Positions 6,675-15,000 are shown, counted from the stretch's first letter. The stretch is DNA of 20,493 bases from an uncultured Collinsella sp. (GCA_900549085.1 URMO01000032.1:1-20493), one strand, 5' to 3'. Numbers and translations are program-made. Notes: generated by a model from the letters alone, not told the origin.

Positions 6675-7340
6675 TCAGAGCTTATATTTGGCGCGGATGT
6701 AGCCGACGTATTCTTTGACGAGCTCGCGCTCCATGTCGTCGGCGTAACGGAACTGCAGGCCGCAGACGTTGCGGTACAGGCTGCCCTTGGGCGAGCGGCG
6801 CACCCAGCACACGATGCCCAGCTGCTCGGGCAGCTCGTGCCGCTCGCCCTGCAGGCGGATCGCGGGCATTTGCACGGCCAGGGCCTCGCCCACATCGGGG
6901 TAATCGTTGAGGTAGATAGCCAGGCCACCGGCCGAGACGTCGATGGTCATGGCGTCCTCGGGCTCGGGGGTCGGCGCGTTGTCGCGCTGGTAGATCAGGC
7001 GCATGGCGACCTTAAAACGCTCGTCGCGGCGCTTGACAAAGCTGCGCTGCTCGGTGACTTTGCGCATTTTCCAGTAGGTGCGGATGCCCTTTTTCTCGAC
7101 CGACTCGGGGTAGCCGGCGAGCACGAACGTCTCCTCGCCCACTTTGTATTGCAGCAGGAGCTTTTGGTTTTCGTCCATAATGAGCGGCTTGCCGGCGAGC
7201 ATGGGCGCACTCATAAGGAAGTACGCCTCGTCCAGGTTCTCTTTGTACGTGGCGAGCATGTTGAAGTCGGTTTTTTGGCCCATGGGCACGTCGTATGCCA
7301 CCTGAAGCTTGGTCCCCGGCGTTATCTGTTGCTCTGCCAT
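6675..7340 (-). CDS. YcgR-like PilZ domain protein (c-di-GMP receptor)
   Basis: This is a 221-aa protein with ATG 7340, chosen for the GGGGAG 5 nt upstream. Residues 1-95 look like the YcgR-type N-terminal beta domain. Residues 100-215 are a PilZ domain. Both c-di-GMP contact motifs are present: RRDER (R104 and R108, RxxxR) and DVSAGG (D134, S136, G139; D/NxSxxG). It should therefore bind c-di-GMP in the cytosol and signal to a partner. YcgR proteins classically act on flagella, but the only partner here is the membrane protein encoded 5 bp downstream, so a different output is likely. A candidate -10 (TACAAT, minus strand, 7399-7404) lies upstream. Ligand binding is inferred from motifs. Confidence 0.88.
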   Translation of the reverse strand: MAEQQITPGTKLQVAYDVPMGQKTDFNMLATYKENLDEAYFLMSAPMLAGKPLIMDENQKLLLQYKVGEETFVLAGYPESVEKKGIRTYWKMRKVTEQRSFVKRRDERFKVAMRLIYQRDNAPTPEPEDAMTIDVSAGGLAIYLNDYPDVGEALAVQMPAIRLQGERHELPEQLGIVCWVRRSPKGSLYRNVCGLQFRYADDMERELVKEYVGYIRAKYKL

Positions 7341-7398
7341 GTATTCTCCCCTAGTCGCGGGCGCCGATATCATCGTCGTGCGCGATGCACATTGGGCT

Positions 7399-7404
7399 AT
7401 TGTA
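7399..7404 (-). promoter_or_regulatory. Candidate -10 for the PilZ-membrane protein operon
   Basis: TACAAT on the minus strand lies about 58 bp upstream of ATG 7340. The 128-bp gap to the next gene holds no better candidate. The -35 is weak. Confidence 0.4.
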
Positions 7405-7468
7405 ACTGCTTTGCCGCAGGTTTCGATGTGCAGCGCGTGAAATGGCGGGATGTGAGGCGGGGCAGCCA

Positions 7469-8944
7469 CTAGTGCAGCTGCTCTGCGCGCCCTGTTAGTC
7501 GATACTTGCGGTTACGGCTCGTCGCCGCGGCCGTAGGCTCTAGCTTGCCCTGCGCGATAAGCGCATTGACGCGCGTCCTAACCTGGGAGACGGTGAGTCC
7601 CGTGCATTCTGCCAGTTCACGTGTTCCCAGTTCGCCGTTGCGCTTGAGTGCCGCCACAATTAAGTCCCCGCCATGATCGATTTGCTCAACCTTCGCTCGG
7701 TAGAGGACAACCTTAAACCGGTCGAAACCCGGGCAAAACAATGGCTCAGCCAGACCGTGCGCACGCATGGCATCTAGCATCATTGGAATGCCCGACCCGT
7801 TGCCTTCGGCAGGAGAGCCCGCGCCGTCGGGCAATGGGACAAGCGACATGAGCTTCACAAGCGTCGCATTGCGACATCGGGAGCTGCCGTCAAACAGGTT
7901 CTCGCGAGTCTTTCCTCCGTATAGGCCGCCGGGGTTCGTCACCTCGATACGGTCATCAAAGACGTCAACAGCGATCGACTGCCCACAGAACCGATCTCCG
8001 TATTCTCGGTGGATTACGGCGTTGGCGATTGCCTCGCGCAGGACCTCCTCGGGAATCTCCAGCGAGTCGACACGCGAGACGCCTTGGATCATCGAGGTTC
8101 GCCGCAAATTCTTGGCGACTGCCGCGACGGCATCCGAGATCATTTCGCCCAACGTTCCCTCGCAGATCGTACGGTCCATGAACCTCAGCGACCCCGCCGT
8201 GCCTTTCCGGGTCCCCGCATAGACAGCCATGTCGATAAAGAGCTTGGGATAAAACTGCTGAGGGTAGGTGCCCGCAACTAGGAGTCCAGCCTTGGTGACA
8301 TTGCCCTGGGAATCAAGGAAATTTAGGCGCTCCAGCTTCGTTTGTTTGTCCGGCGCGCCGCGCATTGCCCGAGGCGTCAACGAGAAAGCCCGATCTATCG
8401 TACGGTCGACCAGCGCCTCGTCGAGATCGTCCGCACCCGCGCCCGCCACCGCGTCGCGATCGCTCGGAGTCGCTCGACCGTATGACGCCAATGCGAGCAC
8501 CTCGGTCGACGAAAGCGGGACATCTTTGTCATCGATGCGTTTGTAGCTGCCGCCTTGAGCGCCCCGCTCTATGACATAGCAAGGCTTGCTCGACGGGTCG
8601 AGCTCCTCAATCGTGATGACCAGAACCACGGTGCCCTGGAGCTCCACGCGCTCAATGGTGTATTTGGGCGGATTGGCCAGCTTTCCGCGACCGCCGGCAT
8701 CGCCCATGCCCGCCACGAATTGGTTGAGCACTTTCTCGGTCTCAAAGTTCTCAACCGGGACAAAACCCGCGCGCTCGCTCACGCCGAGCACGATAATTCC
8801 GCCGGCGGTATTCGCGAATGCGCTAACCGTTTCCCATACGTCGCGAGAAAGCGTCGTGGCGCTCTCCTTGACCTCGACGTTAAGATCGTCCGAGCCCATG
8901 CGCCTTAAAGACTCGAGCAGACCGGTCAGCTCGTTTTCGTTCAT
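7469..8944 (-). CDS. AlbA_2 (Schlafen-like) / GHKL ATPase-type DNA-binding regulator
   Basis: This is a 491-aa protein. ATG 8944 is preferred because AAAGGA sits 7 nt upstream; ATG 8950 is too close to it. Residues 20-140 match AlbA_2 (VEVKESATTLSRDVWETVSA, NTAGGIIVLGV, then a GSYKRI strand). Residues 290-395 carry the HATPase_c_4 landmarks: LREAIANAVIHREY, VTNPGG and GNGSGIPMM. Residues 425-485 form a winged helix (LGTRELAECTGLTVSQVRTRVNAL). This is the usual layout of putative transcriptional regulators found near defence and mobile loci. Upstream are two copies of a TATCTCTC repeat array, one reaching the probable -35, so autoregulation is plausible. A decayed paralogue lies at 11397-11656. 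The ligand and target genes are unknown. Confidence 0.88.
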   Translation of the reverse strand: MNENELTGLLESLRRMGSDDLNVEVKESATTLSRDVWETVSAFANTAGGIIVLGVSERAGFVPVENFETEKVLNQFVAGMGDAGGRGKLANPPKYTIERVELQGTVVLVITIEELDPSSKPCYVIERGAQGGSYKRIDDKDVPLSSTEVLALASYGRATPSDRDAVAGAGADDLDEALVDRTIDRAFSLTPRAMRGAPDKQTKLERLNFLDSQGNVTKAGLLVAGTYPQQFYPKLFIDMAVYAGTRKGTAGSLRFMDRTICEGTLGEMISDAVAAVAKNLRRTSMIQGVSRVDSLEIPEEVLREAIANAVIHREYGDRFCGQSIAVDVFDDRIEVTNPGGLYGGKTRENLFDGSSRCRNATLVKLMSLVPLPDGAGSPAEGNGSGIPMMLDAMRAHGLAEPLFCPGFDRFKVVLYRAKVEQIDHGGDLIVAALKRNGELGTRELAECTGLTVSQVRTRVNALIAQGKLEPTAAATSRNRKYRLTGRAEQLH

Positions 8945-9001
8945 CTGCATGTCCTTTCGCTCGGCCCGGCGGAGAATGCCGCGAATAGATTTCCTTCGTC
9001 T

Positions 9002-9074
9002 CTCAGTTATCTCTCGTAATTATCTCTCATCTTTCTGCTATCTCTCATATTAGAGATAAGTGAGAGATGAAAGA
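9002..9074. repeat. TATCTCTC operator-like array, copy 1
   Basis: Three TATCTCTC(G/A)T units start at 9008, 9021 and 9039 (spacing 13 and 18 bp). They are followed by inverted GAGAGAT units (9062-9068 and degenerate ones). The array begins about 60 bp upstream of the AlbA_2 gene start and overlaps its probable promoter. The likely binding protein is the winged-helix regulator itself (inference). Confidence 0.75.
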
Positions 9075-9133
9075 TAAGATATCTGCCATTTGTTTCATTT
9101 AAACATGTTTTTGCTGGTAGAACAATCAGTATT

Positions 9134-9159
9134 GAGACAATACCATGATTGCTTGTCTC
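9134..9159. repeat. Small hairpin between the two operator arrays
   Basis: GAGACAA (9134-9140) pairs with TTGTCTC (9153-9159) around a 12-nt loop. A hairpin at the equivalent position in the decayed copy uses different bases (11723-11729 with 11753-11759). Confidence 0.55.
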
Positions 9160-9166
9160 TTTGCTG

Positions 9167-9247
9167 CTCAGTTATCTCTCGTATTTATCTCTCGTCTTTC
9201 TGTTATCTCTCGTATTAGTGACGAATGAGAGATGAGAGATACGTGAG
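9167..9247. repeat. TATCTCTC operator-like array, copy 2
   Basis: Three TATCTCTC units at 9173, 9186 and 9204 have the same 13- and 18-bp spacing as copy 1. Inverted GAGAGAT units follow at 9227-9233 and 9234-9240. Copy 2 begins exactly 165 bp from copy 1. No gene is found between 8945 and 9375; this stretch consists of the two arrays, the small hairpin and the downstream terminator. Confidence 0.75.
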
Positions 9248-9289
9248 TGATGGACGAGCGTGGTTTTTTTGAACGGGCGGATAATCCCT

Positions 9290-9330
9290 CAAACAAAAAA
9301 CGGGGCCGGCCTTACGCCGAGCCCCGTTTT
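9290..9330 (-). terminator. Intrinsic terminator after the EIIC pseudogene
   Basis: AAAACGGGGC (9297-9306) pairs with GCCCCGTTTT (9321-9330), extended inward by CGGC/GCCG with one bulged A. On the minus strand it is followed by TTTTTTG. It lies about 45 bp past the stop at 9376. Confidence 0.85.
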
Positions 9331-9375
9331 CAAACGGTCAGTTAGTTATCCAACGCGCGAGCATAGCAGTCAACT

Positions 9376-10070
9376 TTACGCCGCCGCGAACACTCCCAAG
9401 CCCGTTCCGATGATGCAGATCGCGAAGATGCCAATAATAATCCAAATGGTCTTGACACCCTTTTTATAGAGGGCAACGCAAGCGAACGTTGCCAGCAAGG
9501 GCAGCAGACCGGGGAAGATCGAATCGAACAGATCCTGCAGGACAATCTCGGAACCACCCACATCAAAGGTCAAAGCCGTGGACAGCGAGACCTGTGCCGC
9601 AATCATGGCGCCGATAACGGTCATTCCGAGGACACCGGCAGCATGCGTCATGCGAGACATGAGGTTGTTCTCTTCGGACTGCTGCAGGAACTTGGTTCCC
9701 AGGTCGTATCCCAGATGGGCTGCGACGATACGCGTTGCAAAGTTAATAACGGAGTAGAGAAGGAAGACGGAGACGGGAGGGGCGAGCGCGACGGCAGTTG
9801 CCGTGCCCGTACCCGTAATGACGGCAAACGCGCAGCCAAGCACGCCGAAGGCATAGACCTCGGGAGGAACCGCCGCGCCGACCATGATGGCGCCCATGAA
9901 CATGGACTCCAAAGCAGCGCCGACGATAACTCCCTGCTGGACATCGCCAAGGATCAAGCCGACAAACAGGCTCGTAAACAGCGGACGACCAAGCATCGTA
10001 ATGCCAAATGCTTGCTCGTCCATAGACGCCATAATACGACCAGCGCAACTAGGAGGTACTGGGCAACTAT
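9376..10070 (-). pseudogene. Broken PTS mannose-family EIIC gene
   Basis: The main frame from about 10029 to 9376 encodes a sugar-permease EIIC of the mannose/sorbose family: DEQAFGITMLGRPLFTSLFVG, LILGDVQQGVIVGAALE, GAAVPPEVYAFG, with several membrane helices. The first helix is in another frame: VAQYLLVALVVLW ends at about 10030 and joins ASMDEQ only if one G is restored to the GG at 10029-10030. Upstream of that helix the expected start position holds ATA (10068-10070), with no ATG, GTG or TTG in frame. An in-frame ATG at 10033 has no RBS and would give a protein lacking helix 1. EIIA, EIIB and EIID partners are absent, so even an expressed product could not form a transporter alone. A sequencing error could mimic the frameshift but not the missing partners. 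Confidence 0.75.
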
Positions 10071-10091
10071 TCTGATTAACCCCAGAAATAA

Positions 10092-10130
10092 GCCTGCAGG
10101 CGAGACGTTCAGAACAGCTCGCCTGCAGGC
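10092..10130 (-). terminator. Terminator between the SIS gene and the EIIC pseudogene
   Basis: A 13-bp perfect stem, GCCTGCAGGCGAG (10092-10104) and CTCGCCTGCAGGC (10118-10130), has a 13-nt loop. On the minus strand it is followed by TTATTTCTGG, a modest T-tract. It lies 21 bp past the SIS stop codon. Confidence 0.75.
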
Positions 10131-10151
10131 AACAGCAGCAATTTGAAAGGA

Positions 10152-11186
10152 TTAATAGTTCATCTGGTGATAGTAGCGACGCGTGGTGAGCGGGTGGTTG
10201 CGGACGTGCTCGAGATGGCAGCTCAGGCGCTCGGTGATGGTGTAGGTGACCATCGGGGAGACGATCTTGCGGAACTCGGGGTCGCTGAACGGCAGCTCGA
10301 CCTCGGCGGTGTCGAACTTGTTCACGCGGACATGGACGCCCTTCTCGTCGGCGAGCATGTGGGTGAAGTTGTCCACGCGGTCCATGAGCTTGCGGGTGTC
10401 GTCCTCGCCGTAGAGCATGATGAGGCTCGTGCCCTCCTCGCACAGCTCGATGGTGCCGTGGAAGAACTCGGCGGCGTGGATGGACTTGGTCTTGATCCAC
10501 TGCATCTCCTCGAGGATGCACATGGCGTAGTCGTAGGCCTCGCCCCAGAGCATGCCGGAGCCGATCACCATGTGGTAGTCGGTGTCCTTGAAGTCCTCGG
10601 CCATGGCGGCGCAGCGCTCGTCCTGGGCGTCCTTGGCCTTGATGAGGTACGGGGCGATGTTGCCGAACTCCTCCATGAAAGTGTCGTACTTGGGGAAGGC
10701 GCCGGCGTTCTTGAGGAAGCGGGCGACCAGCGTGATCTGGTAGGTGTAGATGGCCTCGCACAGGACGTCGTCCTCGGCGAAGCTGAAGAACTTGTAGTCG
10801 GCGTACTCGGTGGCCGGGGTGTTGTCGTTGGAGACATACATCAGCGTGCGGGCGCCCTGCTCCTGGCAGAACTTGGCGGCCTCGATGATCTCGGGGGTGG
10901 TGCCGGTGCGGGTGGAGAAGACGCAGACCGAGTCCTTGTTGAAGGCCTTGGGCGGGCACGCGAGGAACTCAGCGGCGATCTCGCAGTGGACGTCGACGTC
11001 GGCCGTGGTGGTCTCGACCCAATACTTCATCGGGAGCGTGTGGGCCCAGGTGCCGCCGCAGCCGATGAAGAAGATGTTGGAATAGCCCTGCTCGCAGACC
11101 TTGTCCACGGCAGCCTCAATCTGAGGACGGAGAGCGAGGGCATCGCTCACAACCTTCTCGTAACGAGGCTCATCGAAATTGAACAT
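10152..11186 (-). CDS. SIS-domain sugar isomerase, fructosamine-6-phosphate deglycase-like (FrlB/GfrF type)
   Basis: This is a 344-aa protein with ATG 11186 and AGGAG 7 nt upstream. It has two SIS domains, about residues 35-165 (FFIGCGGTWAHT, FSTRTGTTPEII) and 200-330 (VIGSGMLWGEAYDYA). EFFHGTIELCEEG holds the conserved Glu and His region of the active site. The length and the C-terminal HPLTTRRYYHQMNY match FrlB/GfrF deglycases (DHNPDERRYY in FrlB), which split 6-phosphorylated fructoselysine-type sugars into glucose-6-phosphate and an amine. Such genes usually sit with mannose-family PTS genes, and an EIIC remnant follows here. Codon use is strongly biased, suggesting high expression. A strong promoter overlapped by a palindrome precedes it. 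The exact substrate is not determined. Confidence 0.82.
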   Translation of the reverse strand: MFNFDEPRYEKVVSDALALRPQIEAAVDKVCEQGYSNIFFIGCGGTWAHTLPMKYWVETTTADVDVHCEIAAEFLACPPKAFNKDSVCVFSTRTGTTPEIIEAAKFCQEQGARTLMYVSNDNTPATEYADYKFFSFAEDDVLCEAIYTYQITLVARFLKNAGAFPKYDTFMEEFGNIAPYLIKAKDAQDERCAAMAEDFKDTDYHMVIGSGMLWGEAYDYAMCILEEMQWIKTKSIHAAEFFHGTIELCEEGTSLIMLYGEDDTRKLMDRVDNFTHMLADEKGVHVRVNKFDTAEVELPFSDPEFRKIVSPMVTYTITERLSCHLEHVRNHPLTTRRYYHQMNY

Positions 11187-11236
11187 CCCTTACTCCTAAC
11201 TCACTTAGATGAACCCTTCATTCATCCCATAACGTT

Positions 11237-11271
11237 ATAATACTTTATATAACTAACTATGCAAGTATTAT
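11237..11271 (-). promoter_or_regulatory. Promoter and overlapping operator of the SIS gene
   Basis: On the minus strand TTGCAT (11259-11264), 16 nt, TATTAT (11237-11242) make a good -35/-10 pair. The perfect 9-bp arms ATAATACTT (11237-11245) and AAGTATTAT (11263-11271) bracket it, so a dimeric repressor would block it. From 11272 to about 11396 nothing else is recognised. Confidence 0.6.
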
Positions 11272-11396
11272 TTTGGTCCTGTTCTCTCATCAAGCCCCTT
11301 AAAACAACAATCGGCGTTGTTGGACACAGCGTGCAAGTTCATTGAACGATTCAATATGCATCGTCTCTAGTTAAATGACGTCTTATGCAAATACCT

Positions 11397-11656
11397 TTAA
11401 TCCGCTTGGGGCCGACGAATCTTTTGACTGTCCGCAGAAGCTTTCCCGAAATTCCCCATGGATAGACGCACTGGCAATCGCTTCGTTATCTGGCTTATTG
11501 CGCATTGCCGGGGCGTCTGGGAGAAAGCGCAATCTACCGCGTGGTCAGCTAGCGTTTCATCGGAATCGACCGCATCCGCGCCAAATACTAAATCGCAATC
11601 GTTGGAACTCGTCCGATCATATGGTGGCAATTTCTCGCCTTAAAAATGAGCACGAA
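11397..11656 (-). pseudogene. Relic of a second AlbA_2/GHKL regulator gene
   Basis: The minus-strand translation (EKLPPYDRTSSNDCD, then DETLADHAVDCAFSQTPR) aligns without gaps to residues about 150-218 of the intact 7469-8944 protein (LALASYGRATPSDRD, DEALVDRTIDRAFSLTPR). An in-frame stop lies just upstream, and the N-terminal 145 codons and the whole ATPase and winged-helix region are missing. Upstream, at 11711-11835, lies a degenerate copy of the operator array that precedes the intact gene. This is a decayed duplicate of the locus, not a functional gene. Confidence 0.75.
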
Positions 11657-11710
11657 ATAAGGGGGCGGCTGTTTGCAACTTGCTTTATTCGTAAGTGTTT
11701 TTACTGAAAA

Positions 11711-11835
11711 AACAATCACCAACCAAACAGCACTATTAACAGCACTATTAATTGTTTGGCTCTTTGCTGTACAGCCATCTTTCGTATACGCCTCTCGTCT
11801 ATCTCTCGTCTCACGGTTGGAGACGAAAGGTGTGC
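11711..11835. repeat. Degenerate third copy of the TATCTCTC operator region
   Basis: It aligns with 9121-9247: AACAATCA, then a hairpin, then CTCTTTGCTG, then CATCTTTCGTAT, GCCTCTCGTC and TATCTCTCGTC. The hairpin is CCAAACA (11723-11729) with TGTTTGG (11753-11759). Its loop contains a direct repeat of ACAGCACTATTA (11728 and 11740). It sits upstream of the relic gene, as expected for a duplicated locus. Confidence 0.65.
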
Positions 11836-11837
11836 GG

Positions 11838-11901
11838 GAGTGGATAATTGGACGGCATTTGGGCCTGCGACGGATTATTTCGTCCGAAAATCCACGCTCA
11901 T
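11838..11901. repeat. Partial copy of the CGTCCGAAAATCCACGCTC repeat
   Basis: The left part GAGTGGATAATTGGACG is roughly the reverse complement of the right part CGTCCGAAAATCCACGCTC (11881-11899). The right part is identical to the core of the 119-bp repeats at 16832 and 18233, so this is a truncated or divergent member of that family. Confidence 0.5.
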
Positions 11902-11978
11902 TTGGCGGGACACGCGGGGCCCATGCCAATCCGCCAGCATCGTCTCCAGTTCGCCGCAGAGCCGCGGCCCCATATGGG

Positions 11979-11984
11979 TATACT
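11979..11984 (+). promoter_or_regulatory. Candidate -10 of the M16C peptidase gene
   Basis: TATACT lies 52 bp upstream of ATG 12037; no clear -35 is seen. A small hairpin (CGCCCCCGCTGGGGCG) follows at about 12005-12020, just before the RBS. Confidence 0.4.
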
Positions 11985-12036
11985 CTCGAGGATTCGACTC
12001 GATTCGCCCCCGCTGGGGCGTCAAAGGAGACTACAT

Positions 12037-15000
12037 ATGTCCACTACCTCAACCGACCCGCGCGCCGCTGCTGCCGCGCTGCTAGTGCCCGGCACCACCT
12101 GCCACGGCTTTGCCGTCGAGCGTTGCGAGACCGTGCCCGAGCTCGACTCGGACGCCTACGTGCTGCGCCACACCGCCTCGGGCGCTCGCCTGCTGTACCT
12201 GGCATGCGACGACGAAAACAAGGCCTTTGCCATTGGCTTTAAGACGCCGCCGGCCGATTCCACCGGCGTGTTCCATATTCTTGAGCACTCGGTGCTGTGC
12301 GGATCGGCCAAGTTCCCCGTCAAGGAGCCGTTTGTCGACCTGATCAAGAGCTCCATGCAGACGTTCCTCAACGCCATGACCTACCCCGACAAAACCATCT
12401 ACCCCGTTGCCACCACCAACGAGCAGGATCTGTACAACCTGATGGACGTGTACCTGGATGCGGTGTTCAACCCGGCTATCTACACTAAGCCCACCATTTT
12501 TGAGCAGGAGGGCTGGCACTACGAGTTGGACCTGCCAGAGGGCGCCGAGGGCGAGGGCGACGGCAGCTCCGCGAGCCTGCGCGAGGGCACGCTGCGCTAT
12601 AACGGCGTGGTGTTCAACGAGATGAAGGGCGCGCTGTCCGACCCTATGAGCGTGCTGGACGACGCCGTCAACGCCGCGCTCTATCCCGACACCGCCTATG
12701 CGCACGAGAGCGGCGGTGACCCACGCGCGATTCCCGCGCTCACCTACGAGCAGTTCCTGGACACGCACGCGCGCCACTACAACCCTTCCAACTCCTATAT
12801 CACGCTCTACGGCGACCTGGACGTGAACCGCGCCCTGGCCTTTTTGGACGAGCGCTATCTGTCGCAGCCGAGCGCCGCGAGCCGCCGCATGGACGCCGCC
12901 ATCGCCGCCGGCGAGGACCCATCCACGCTGGCACCCAATCCGCTGGGCGTGCAGGCGCCTGTGACCTGCGAGTATAAGCGCGTCGAGATGGCCACCACGC
13001 CCGAGAACGCCCTGGTGGGCCTGGGCCTGGTGCTGGGTAGCGCGCTCGACCGCAAGCGCACAATCGCGGCGGACATCCTGTTCGAAGCACTGCTGGGCTC
13101 CAACGAAGCGCCGGTTAAGAAGGCCATTCTTGCTGCTGGCCTGGGCGGCAACGTGGTGAGCTACACCGCGGCCGAGAGCCTGCAGCCCTACGAGCTCATC
13201 ATGCTGCAAAACGCGCAGCCCGGCGTGGCGCGCGAGCTGCGCCGCGTGTTCCAGGCCGCCTGCCGCGACCTGTGCGAGCACGGCGTTCCGCGCGAGCGCC
13301 TGGAAGCCATCATCAGCAGCAACGAATACGACCTGCGCCAGCGCGACTACGGTATCGCCGACGGCGTGGCCATTGCGTGCGACGCGCTGAGCACCTGGCT
13401 CTACGATGACGACGCCGCGACGCTGGCGCTCAAGTACGGCCCGGTGTACGAGGAGCTGCGTGGCGAGCTGGACGGCAGCTACTTTGAGGACCTGCTGCGC
13501 GAGCTCGTGCTGGAGAACGACCACATGGCGCTCGTCGAGCTGGTGCCGGTAGACGCTGCCGAGGGTACGGAGGGTGCCGAAGCCGCCGAGCTGGCAGCCA
13601 AGCGCGATGCCATGACCGATGCCGAGCTGGCCGATGTGATCGAGCGCACGGCCGTACTGCGTGCCGCGCAGGAGGCGGAAGACACACCCGAGGCCAAGGC
13701 CACGCTGCCGCGCCTGCGTGTGTCCGACATTGGCGAGGCGCGCCCCGAGCCGCCGCTGGTCGTGGACACCACTGCTCCCATCCCCTGCCTGCGCCACAGC
13801 ATCCCCACCAACCGCCTGGCCTACGCCATGCAGTATTTCGACCTGAGCTGCGTCGCGTTTGAGGACCTGCCCTATGTGACGCTGCTCTGCCGCCTGCTCA
13901 AACAGCTGCCCACGAGCGAGCACTCGGCCGAGGAGCTCGATAACTTGCTTGCCGGCAAGCTGGGCTTTTTGAGCTTTACGACCGAGGTCATGACCCAGCC
14001 CGACGTGGACAGCGTGCGCCCTTATCTGTTGGTGAGCGCCGGCGCCCTGTCCGAAAAGATCGACGCGCTGGCGAGCCTGCCGCGCGAGGTGTGGTCGAGC
14101 ACGCTTTTGCTCGATGCCGACGCCGACCGCGTGCGCGACGTGCTCACGCAGATCCGCATTGGGCTCGAGCAGGGCTTTATCAACAACGGTCACTCGGCGG
14201 CGCTCGGTCGCGCGATGAGTTACAGTTCGCCTTCGGCCGTGGTGCGCGAGCAGCTTTCGGGCGTGGACTTCTACCTGTTCCTGCGCGATCTGCTCGAGCA
14301 CTTTGACGAGCGCGTGGACGGGCTGCGTACCAAGCTTGCCGAGCTGGCAGGCCGCATCTTTGTGGCCGATGGCTGCATGGCGAGCTTTACCGGCAGCGAC
14401 GAGGACTTTAACGCATACTGGGCCGCCGCGGGCGACCTGGGGCTGGACGCTGGCGACGGCGCCGATGCCGGCCGCGACGCGCTCGTGGTGCCGGCGCCGT
14501 GCGACCGCCACGAGGCCTTTGTCATCCCCAGCGACATCTGCTTTGCGGCAAGCGCGTGCGATCCGCGCCGCCTGGGCATTGACGTGACGGGCGCCTGGGC
14601 GGTTGCCGCCAACGCGCTCTCCTACGACTACCTGTGGAACGAGATCCGCGTGAAGGGCGGCGCGTACGGCTGCGGATTCCGCGCGGCCGGCGAGCGTCAG
14701 GCGGCGTTCTACACCTACCGCGACCCGGCAATCGACCCCTCGATTGAGCGCGTGGCGCGCGCAGGCGAATGGCTCGGCAGCTTTGAGCCCGACGAGGCCT
14801 CCTTTGAGGGCTTTATCGTGAGCTGCGTGAGCGGCATGGACGCGCCGGTAAAGCCGTACGCGCTCACCAAGCGCCGCAACACGACCTACCTGGCCGGGCT
14901 CGATCCGCATGCGCGCGAGGAGCGCCGCTCCCAGATGCTCGCCGCCACGCCCGGTGAGCTTCGCTCGCTCGGCGCCGACGTGACGCGCATCGCAGCCGAG

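Noticed and set aside
5527..6702. Long plus-strand frame opposite the membrane-protein gene
   Set aside because: Antisense shadow; its composition is dominated by Val/Gly/His and it has no plausible start or domain. The minus-strand gene has a membrane segment and operon context.
9002..9247. CRISPR-like array
   Set aside because: The repeated units are only 8-10 bp with 3-9 bp spacers and no cas genes. The geometry fits operator boxes.
10071..10959. Upstream extension of the EIIC frame through the SIS gene
   Set aside because: This stretch is the SIS gene read in another frame. The real EIIC N-terminus is found in a third frame at 10030-10070.
10143..11240. Plus-strand open frame opposite the SIS gene
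   Set aside because: It is an artefact of strong codon bias in the highly expressed-looking SIS gene. It is rich in Val/Leu/Gly with no fold signature.
12082..14910. Very long open frame antisense to the M16C gene
   Set aside because: It mirrors the GC-rich codon bias of the peptidase gene, has low-complexity His/Gln/Arg/Val content and no domain or RBS. The sense frame has the complete M16C motifs.
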